A stretch of DNA of 10,445 bases from Desulfuromonadales bacterium (GTDB lineage Bacteria > Desulfobacterota > Desulfuromonadia > Desulfuromonadales > BM103), in the NCBI GenBank assembly GCA_029859485.1, contig JAOUDB010000053.1, positions 1-10,445 on the forward strand. Direction: 5' to 3'. The number at the start of each line of letters is the position of its first letter. The stretch's first letter is position 1. The notes under the pieces are model-generated. The model was not told where the DNA came from. It was given only the letters and a program-made list of their open reading frames with translations, and did no database searches. The position numbers were made by a program, and so were the translations under genes. Positions 6,896 to 10,445 of this stretch are shown here, piece after piece.

Positions 6896-8262
6896 TGGCG
6901 CCTCAGCGCATTATGTTGATCGACAACGAAGAAGGACTCTGTCGCATGATGGAGGCAGTTCTCAAGGACCAGGGTTACCTGGTCAAGAGCTTCACCAGAC
7001 CGGTTCAGGCTGTCGCAGAATTCGCTGCCGGCGATTACGACCTGATCATCAGCGATATCAAGATGCCGGAAATGGATGGTCTTGAGGTGCTGCAACACGT
7101 TCGTAATCGCGATCCGGAGGTGCCTATCATCATGATCACTGCCTATGCGACGGTAGAAATGTCGATTCAGGCGCTCCGCCGTGGTGCTTACGACATGCTG
7201 ACCAAACCCTTCGAACCCGACGAGCTGATCTACCGGGTCAAAAACGCGCTGCAACACCACGAACTTGTCGAAGAGAACCGCGGGCTGCGCGAGGATCTCT
7301 CAAGCCAATTCACATTTGAAAATATTATCGGCTCGGCACCTTCCATCCGGGCGTTATTAGAAAAGGTGGGCAAAGTAGCTGTTCGCGACACCTCGGTCTT
7401 GATCACCGGCGAGTCGGGGACCGGTAAAGAGCTGATTGCTCAGGCCGTACACCATAATTCATCCAGACGTAATCATCGCTTTATCGCCGTCAATTGTGGC
7501 GCCCTACCTGAGAACATTCTGGAAAGCGAGCTCTTTGGTTACCGCAAAGGAGCCTTTACCGGAGCCTTGGAAAACCGCAAAGGGCTGCTTGACGCAGCCA
7601 ATGGCGGCACCCTCTTTCTCGATGAAGTTGGTAACCTGCCCTTGAGCATGCAGAAGACCCTCTTGCGCTTTCTCCAAGAACAGGAGTTTTGCCGCCTGGG
7701 CGACACAACCCCAACCAAGGTGGATGTGCGGATTATCTCGGCGACCAATTCTGATTTAAGCGCAGAAGTCTCTCAAGGCATTTTCCGTGAAGACCTCTTC
7801 TACCGGCTGAATGTCATCAATCTCCACTTACCGCCATTGCGGGAGCGTAAGGACGACATTCCGCTTCTGGCCGCCCATTTCATACGTGAGCAGAACGTCA
7901 AATTCGGCACCGAATTCAAAGGGTTGACCGCTGAAGCGATGGACGCTTTACGCTCATATGCATGGCCTGGCAACATTCGCCAGCTCTGCAACGTCATTGA
8001 AGCAACCATGGCTATTTCAAGCGGCAACTACATCGGTTTGCCGGAGCTTGCACAGCTGATAGAGACAGATCAATCCGTTCAATCGGGAGACCAGGCAGAC
8101 TACACTTCGGCACTCAGTAGCTTCGAAACCGATTACCTGACCCGACTGCTGCGTAAACATGGCGGCAACGTCGAGGACGCAGCGGCTGAGGCCGGCATGA
8201 ACATGGCGACCATCTACCGCAAGCTAAAAAAATACGGTATCAACAAGAAGGACATTGAATAG
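6895..8262 (+). CDS. NtrC-family sigma-54-dependent response regulator
   Basis: This 455-residue protein activates transcription by RNA polymerase carrying sigma-54, remodelling the closed complex by ATP hydrolysis. The receiver domain (1-120) has the acidic pocket around D10/E12, phosphoacceptor D54 (ISDIKMPEMDG), T82 and K104. The AAA+ domain (about 140-370) has Walker A GESGTGKE (172-179), the sigma-54-contacting GAFTGA loop (219-224), Walker B LFLDEVG (240-246) and FREDLFYRLNV (297-307). WPGNIRQLCNV (357-367) is a slightly unusual version of the common WPGNVRELxN segment. A Fis-type helix-turn-helix (GNVEDAAAEAGMNMATIYRKLKKYGI, in part, 424-449) ends the protein. Every residue needed for sigma-54 activation appears present. 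GGAGG at 6882-6886 supports the start. The kinase overlaps directly upstream. Matching dyads and a -24/-12 promoter lie directly downstream, so the permease gene at 8667 is its most likely target. It resembles ZraR/AtoC-type regulators, but no specific name is justified. Confidence 0.96.
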   Translation: MAPQRIMLIDNEEGLCRMMEAVLKDQGYLVKSFTRPVQAVAEFAAGDYDLIISDIKMPEMDGLEVLQHVRNRDPEVPIIMITAYATVEMSIQALRRGAYDMLTKPFEPDELIYRVKNALQHHELVEENRGLREDLSSQFTFENIIGSAPSIRALLEKVGKVAVRDTSVLITGESGTGKELIAQAVHHNSSRRNHRFIAVNCGALPENILESELFGYRKGAFTGALENRKGLLDAANGGTLFLDEVGNLPLSMQKTLLRFLQEQEFCRLGDTTPTKVDVRIISATNSDLSAEVSQGIFREDLFYRLNVINLHLPPLRERKDDIPLLAAHFIREQNVKFGTEFKGLTAEAMDALRSYAWPGNIRQLCNVIEATMAISSGNYIGLPELAQLIETDQSVQSGDQADYTSALSSFETDYLTRLLRKHGGNVEDAAAEAGMNMATIYRKLKKYGINKKDIE

Positions 8263-8268
8263 CATACG

Positions 8269-8317
8269 GCTGTAAGCTGGAGGCTGGAGGCTGGAGGCTG
8301 GAGGCTGGAGGCTGAGG
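8269..8317 (+). repeat. Perfect GCTGGAG heptamer tandem repeat (VNTR-like)
   Basis: Five identical GCTGGAG units (8276-8310) are preceded in phase by a degenerate unit GCTGTAA (8269-8275) and followed by a partial unit GCTGAGG (8311-8317). It begins seven bases after the regulator's stop codon. Identical short units are prone to replication slippage, so the copy number may vary between strains. It has no spacers and is not a CRISPR. Confidence 0.93.
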
Positions 8318-8391
8318 ATAAAACCATTTCATACCTAGCATACAAGGGCTTTACTTGCCCGAAGAAGCGCTTAAGCTTCACTGTTGTCCTG

Positions 8392-8407
8392 TTTGCATAA
8401 ATGCAAA
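8392..8407. promoter_or_regulatory. Predicted activator-binding dyad 1 (distal UAS)
   Basis: TTTGCA-TAAA-TGCAAA is a perfect 6-bp inverted repeat around a 4-bp centre. An identical pair of arms with the same spacing recurs 32 bp downstream. Its centre is about 164 bp upstream of the predicted sigma-54 start site, within the usual range for enhancer sites of NtrC-family activators. Confidence 0.7.
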
Positions 8408-8423
8408 AGCGAATTTCATCATA

Positions 8424-8439
8424 TTTGCAAATCTGCAAA
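8424..8439. promoter_or_regulatory. Predicted activator-binding dyad 2 (proximal UAS)
   Basis: TTTGCA-AATC-TGCAAA has the same arms and 4-bp centre as dyad 1; here the arms extend one further base pair (A...T). The centre-to-centre distance to dyad 1 is 32 bp, about three helical turns, so both sites face the same side of the DNA. It lies about 132 bp upstream of the predicted start site. The stretch from 8441 to 8527 towards the promoter is A/T-rich, which would help looping. Confidence 0.7.
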
Positions 8440-8536
8440 TACACTATTCATAGCGGCAACTATCCCTCGTCCACAAAACAAACATAACACACCGTAATAA
8501 CTACATTAGTACTGGAATATTTTTTCAGACCTGCTT

Positions 8537-8553
8537 TTGGTATACGCCTTGCT
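8537..8553 (+). promoter_or_regulatory. Sigma-54 (-24/-12) promoter upstream of the SatP-like gene
   Basis: TTGGTATACGCCTTGCT carries the invariant GG (8539-8540) and GC (8551-8552) exactly 10 bp apart, with a good TTGC at the -12 element. The -24 element (TTGGTA) departs from TTGGCA at one position. Initiation is predicted near 8564, just inside a perfect TCACGTGA palindrome (8563-8570). The gene for a sigma-54 activator is immediately upstream. Confidence 0.75.
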
Positions 8554-8578
8554 CCTTAAGTATCACGTGACTCCAATG

Positions 8579-8625
8579 GGGTCCGGCCAAGTTTCAGTGT
8601 TGCCGAAAGGCCGGGCCCAATTTTT
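8579..8625 (+). terminator. Terminator-like hairpin in the leader of the SatP-like gene
   Basis: GGGTCCGGCC (8579-8588) pairs with GGCCGGGCCC (8609-8618) as a 10-bp stem with one G-T wobble. TTTC (8592-8595) can extend it by pairing with GAAA (8605-8608), leaving a three-base bulge. A run of five T follows at 8621-8625, as in a Rho-independent terminator. It lies between the predicted sigma-54 start (about 8564) and the start codon at 8667, so it would act on the permease transcript itself or end a short RNA of about 60 nt. A small alternative hairpin, GCC-GAAA-GGC with a GNRA loop (8602-8611), competes for the same bases. No known riboswitch class was recognised. Confidence 0.6.
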
Positions 8626-8630
8626 CACAA

Positions 8631-8661
8631 GATGCCATCGAATGAAAAGCGATGCAGGAGG
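8631..8661 (+). promoter_or_regulatory. Pre-start hairpin and strong ribosome binding site that decide the permease start
   Basis: CATCG and CGATG flank a 9-nt loop just before the ribosome site. AGGAGG (8656-8661) lies five bases before the ATG at 8667. The in-frame ATG at 8652 is rejected because the ribosome site would then fall inside the coding region and no alternative site precedes it. Confidence 0.6.
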
Positions 8662-8666
8662 CGAAA

Positions 8667-9446
8667 ATGAAAGACACAGCGGTCTGCCCATACTTTGATC
8701 TGGATGAAGATGCCTGCGACGTAGGTTGCGGCTATATTTCATCCCACGATGCCAGCATGATCATCAAGTTCTGCTCGTGCCAGTTCGACACCTGCCAGAA
8801 ATATCGTGAATTAACTGACCGTCTCGTCGAGCAGGAACCGGCTTTACCAGTTGTCAAGCAGCCGTCGCCGGCAAGACCTGCAGCTCATTGCAACAACATT
8901 CCTGTTCTCGGTCTTTTCAGTTATGGCGTCACGGCAGCATGCTATGCCGCAGACAAGCTGCCACTGCTGTCAATCAACCTTCACTTACTGGCGATCATTA
9001 TCATGCTGGGCGCCGTTGGCCAGATTTCGGCCGGCTTGAACGCCCTGAAAAGCAATCCTCTGCGCGCCATCGCCTTCACTGGGTTTGGTCTCTTCTGGCT
9101 TTCAATCCTGGCTCTCGACATCCTGCCAAGGGCAGGTTACGGCTCGGTTCCGGGTCCTATCCCGATGATGGGCTATTTCGCCATGTGGGGGATGTTCAGC
9201 CTGATTATCTGCCAGGGGTTGGAACAGCTGGTACGTATCAGCCGGGTCGTCTTCGCGCTGATGACAGCTTTCCTGCTTACTCTCGCGTTGGCTCACGCGA
9301 CACAGAACACATCGCTTCTGCACAGCGCCGGATTGATCGGACTGGCCAGTTCCCTGCCGGGGCTCTACCTTGGTTTACGTCATATTGGGGAAGAGGCAAT
9401 CCACCTGTTCCAGCCCAATGTCGCATCAGACAAGATACGTTCTTGA
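8667..9446 (+). CDS. SatP/YaaH (GPR1/FUN34) family acetate/succinate permease-like protein with Cys-rich N-terminus
   Basis: This 259-residue inner-membrane protein has two parts. The first 50 residues are cytosolic-looking and hold six cysteines (C7, C17, C21, C36, C38, C43) plus His27, in CPYFDL...CDVGCGYIS.HD...FCSCQFDTCQKYREL; this could bind a metal or iron-sulfur cluster. After a linker (about 50-75) come six predicted membrane helices matching SatP of E. coli, an acetate/succinate channel-type transporter. Matching segments are GAVGQISAGL, AFTGFGLFWLSI, MGYFAMWGMFSLI and HSAGLIGL. The SatP NPAPLGL signature is degenerate here (NNIPVLGL). SatP itself is about 190 residues and lacks the Cys domain. 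AGGAGG at 8656-8661 fixes the start. A sigma-54 promoter, twin activator dyads and a leader hairpin precede it, so expression is probably controlled by the adjacent two-component system. Family membership is fairly sure; transport of acetate is inferred. Confidence 0.8.
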   Translation: MKDTAVCPYFDLDEDACDVGCGYISSHDASMIIKFCSCQFDTCQKYRELTDRLVEQEPALPVVKQPSPARPAAHCNNIPVLGLFSYGVTAACYAADKLPLLSINLHLLAIIIMLGAVGQISAGLNALKSNPLRAIAFTGFGLFWLSILALDILPRAGYGSVPGPIPMMGYFAMWGMFSLIICQGLEQLVRISRVVFALMTAFLLTLALAHATQNTSLLHSAGLIGLASSLPGLYLGLRHIGEEAIHLFQPNVASDKIRS

Positions 9447-9471
9447 CACACAAGCAGGTTGTCGATAATTT
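9443..9471 (+). promoter_or_regulatory. Candidate sigma-70 promoter for the small membrane protein gene
   Basis: A perfect TTGACA (9443-9448) overlaps the permease stop codon. TAATTT (9466-9471) is 17 bp downstream, and GATAAT (9464-9469) is a better box at a short 15-bp spacing. Initiation would be near 9478, about 30 nt before the ATG at 9507. The -10 assignment is uncertain. Confidence 0.35.
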
Positions 9472-9506
9472 TGTAGTATGACTATCAAGAAAGAGACTCT
9501 CAGCAT

Positions 9507-9893
9507 ATGAACGCGAAGCTCAGCCGCCAGATGACCCTGCTCGGGCTCGGTGTGCTGGCATTTTATGCCGGCGTGCTGGGGACCGGACACGCTTCACTAG
9601 AGATCCTTCCCCAGTTTGCGATCTCTGCAGTGATTTTTCTCAGCTCCGGGAAAATCATGAAACAGATGGCTGAGAAGCTGCCTGCAAAGGAAAAAAATGA
9701 AAGCGAAGAGGTTGAAGAGCCGAACTGGGAATTGCGTAATCTGGTCCTCAACTGGGTCGCAGCGGCCGCCGTCGTCAGCATCGTCGCCCTCTTTCTGGTC
9801 AAACCCGCAAGTATGACCTTTAACGATTTCGGTCGTTTCCTGCTGAAGATGGATACTGTCATCACCGATTACGACATGCCGATAGCGCCTTAG
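9507..9893 (+). CDS. Small membrane protein of unknown function
   Basis: The product has 128 residues and no family was recognised. Three hydrophobic segments are visible: about 8-26 (LLGLGVLAFYAGVLG), about 32-48 (a weaker segment after EILPQ) and about 79-98 (LNWVAAAAVVSIVALFLV). A charged cytosolic-type loop (52-75, rich in Lys and Glu: EKLPAKEKNESEEVEEP) separates the second and third. It follows the permease gene by 60 bp on the same strand and may be read through from the sigma-54 promoter or started from the TTGACA box overlapping the permease stop. No strong ribosome site is seen (GAGA-type bases only), so expression may be modest. Coding is supported by a full-length frame free of overlap with neighbours and by the terminator directly after it. 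Confidence 0.72.
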   Translation: MNAKLSRQMTLLGLGVLAFYAGVLGTGHASLEILPQFAISAVIFLSSGKIMKQMAEKLPAKEKNESEEVEEPNWELRNLVLNWVAAAAVVSIVALFLVKPASMTFNDFGRFLLKMDTVITDYDMPIAP

Positions 9894-9933
9894 GAACAGG
9901 TACGCGGGACATGGTACGGGGAACGCGGAAACC
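9893..9933 (+). repeat. Degenerate heptamer tandem array C
   Basis: The units GGAACAG, GTACGCG, GGACATG, GTACGGG, GAACGCG and a partial GAAACC start on the last base of the small membrane protein's TAG stop. Unit type and position, directly at a stop codon, match array A after rlmL. Bases 9913-9928 are an inverted match (15 of 16) to 10012-10027. Confidence 0.75.
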
Positions 9934-9941
9934 TTAAGAAC

Positions 9942-9979
9942 AAAAGCCACGGACACTCTTTGGAGTTCCGTGGCTTTTT
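9942..9979. terminator. Bidirectional intrinsic terminator between convergent genes
   Basis: GCCACGG (9946-9952) pairs with CCGTGGC (9968-9974). The stem continues with A-T and ACTC/GAGT pairs around one bulged C, closing on a TTTG loop. AAAA precedes and TTTTT follows, so it should stop transcription from both the small membrane protein gene and the minus-strand DUF2238 gene. Confidence 0.92.
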
Positions 9980-9986
9980 ATGTTTC

Positions 9987-10445
9987 TCATCTAGATTGTT
10001 TAAACCGCGTCCCGCGTTCCTCGTACCGGTTTAATTGCTTATCATGCCACCGTGAGAGCAACAGCAATGCCATGATCGCCCCCGTCAGAGCGTACATCAT
10101 ATCTGACTGGGTATCCCAGATATAACCCTGGGTGCCAAGAAAAGCCTCTGCAGACTCCCCGGACATGAGTGCAACCCACCACTCGATTAATTCGTAAAAT
10201 GCGCTGATCGCCAGACAGACGGAGATAATAATAAATGTCAGCCAGCCTTTTCCGGAAACGACCTGTTTACGGATCAGAATTTCGCGAGCGATGATCGCTG
10301 GCACAAAGCCTTGTACAAAGTGACCCACCTTGTCGTAGTTATTCCTCTCCAGATCAAACCAGTCACGAAGCCAATCAAAAAGAGGGACTTCAGCATATGT
10401 GTAATGCCCACCCACCATCAGGATGATGCAATGAAAGAGAATTAA
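9987..10445 (-). CDS. DUF2238 (YjdF-like) membrane protein, N-terminus cut by the window edge
   Basis: The frame is open from the right edge (10445) to a TGA at 9987, giving 152 residues; family members are about 200, so the first 50 or so are missing. An internal ATG at 10418 is not the start: the frame continues upstream with hydrophobic residues ending in CIIL before MVGGHYTYAEVPL. Conserved family segments are MVGGHYTYAEVPL, DKVGHFVQGFVPAIIAREIL, SAFYELIEWWVAL and FLGTQGYIWDTQSDMMYALTGA. Several membrane helices are evident. The function of the family is unknown. The last 13 or so residues (RYEERGTRFKQSR) are largely encoded by a heptamer repeat array, so this basic tail is probably a recent, non-conserved addition. 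Confidence 0.9.
   Translation of the reverse strand, partial: LILFHCIILMVGGHYTYAEVPLFDWLRDWFDLERNNYDKVGHFVQGFVPAIIAREILIRKQVVSGKGWLTFIIISVCLAISAFYELIEWWVALMSGESAEAFLGTQGYIWDTQSDMMYALTGAIMALLLLSRWHDKQLNRYEERGTRFKQSR
10005..10029 (-). repeat. Degenerate heptamer array D, inside the 3' coding end of the DUF2238 gene
   Basis: Read on the minus strand the units are GGTACGA, GGAACGC, GGGACGC plus partial GGTTT. They belong to the same family as array C and are inverted relative to it, on the other side of the terminator. Unlike the other arrays this one is translated. Confidence 0.7.

Noticed and set aside
8269..8317. CRISPR array
   Set aside because: The units are 7 bp and contiguous, without spacers; this is a simple tandem repeat.
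8364..8379. GAAGC...GCTTC hairpin as a terminator for the regulator gene
   Set aside because: Only a 5-bp stem and no following T-run; insufficient for an intrinsic terminator.
8564..8666. Known riboswitch (GEMM cyclic dinucleotide, cobalamin, fluoride or glycine classes)
   Set aside because: None of the conserved core sequences of these classes could be matched by eye; only the hairpins themselves are supported.
8888..9481. A 197-codon plus-strand frame overlapping the permease gene
   Set aside because: It is out of frame with the SatP-like protein, whose membrane helices and family motifs are evident, and has no start signal.

Overview
The window looks like a chromosomal segment of a Desulfuromonadales-type bacterium (Geobacter/Desulfuromonas relatives). 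This is inferred from gene content and protein style: an NtrC-type sigma-54 circuit, a SatP/YaaH permease with an N-terminal cysteine cluster, a DUF2238 membrane protein, and moderate GC with many intergenic heptamer repeats. No taxonomic search was possible.

Layout. (1) Positions 1-775, minus strand: the N-terminal 258 residues of UvrC, running off the left edge. (2) 776-916: a divergent intergenic region holding a long inverted repeat. (3) 917-4606, plus strand: a tight four-gene cluster encoding a secreted LolA-like-fold protein, a cyclic-nucleotide-binding-domain protein without a DNA-binding domain, an AI-2E/PerM-family membrane protein and RlmL-type 23S rRNA methyltransferase. (4) 4607-4930: a gene-free stretch with degenerate heptamer arrays and a candidate sigma-70 promoter. 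(5) 4931-8262: a two-component pair, a membrane histidine kinase with two tandem Cache-like sensor repeats and an NtrC-family sigma-54 activator, overlapping by one base. (6) 8263-8666: a regulatory region holding a perfect GCTGGAG tandem repeat, two matching dyads (TTTGCA-N4-TGCAAA) exactly 32 bp apart, a -24/-12 promoter and a leader with a terminator-like hairpin. (7) 8667-9446: the SatP/YaaH permease with a Cys-rich N-terminus; 9507-9893: a small membrane protein of unknown function. (8) A bidirectional terminator inside inverted heptamer arrays, then a convergent DUF2238 gene running off the right edge.

How it fits together. The strongest story is in 4931-9446. A Cache-type kinase (a fold that often binds small carboxylates) phosphorylates a sigma-54 activator. 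The activator probably binds the two dyads about 132 and 164 bp upstream of the predicted start site and switches on a putative acetate/succinate permease. The transcript carries a roughly 103-nt leader with a terminator-like hairpin, suggesting a second control layer or a short RNA product. A second theme is a family of 7-bp tandem repeats that abut or overlap gene 3' ends at several places in the window.
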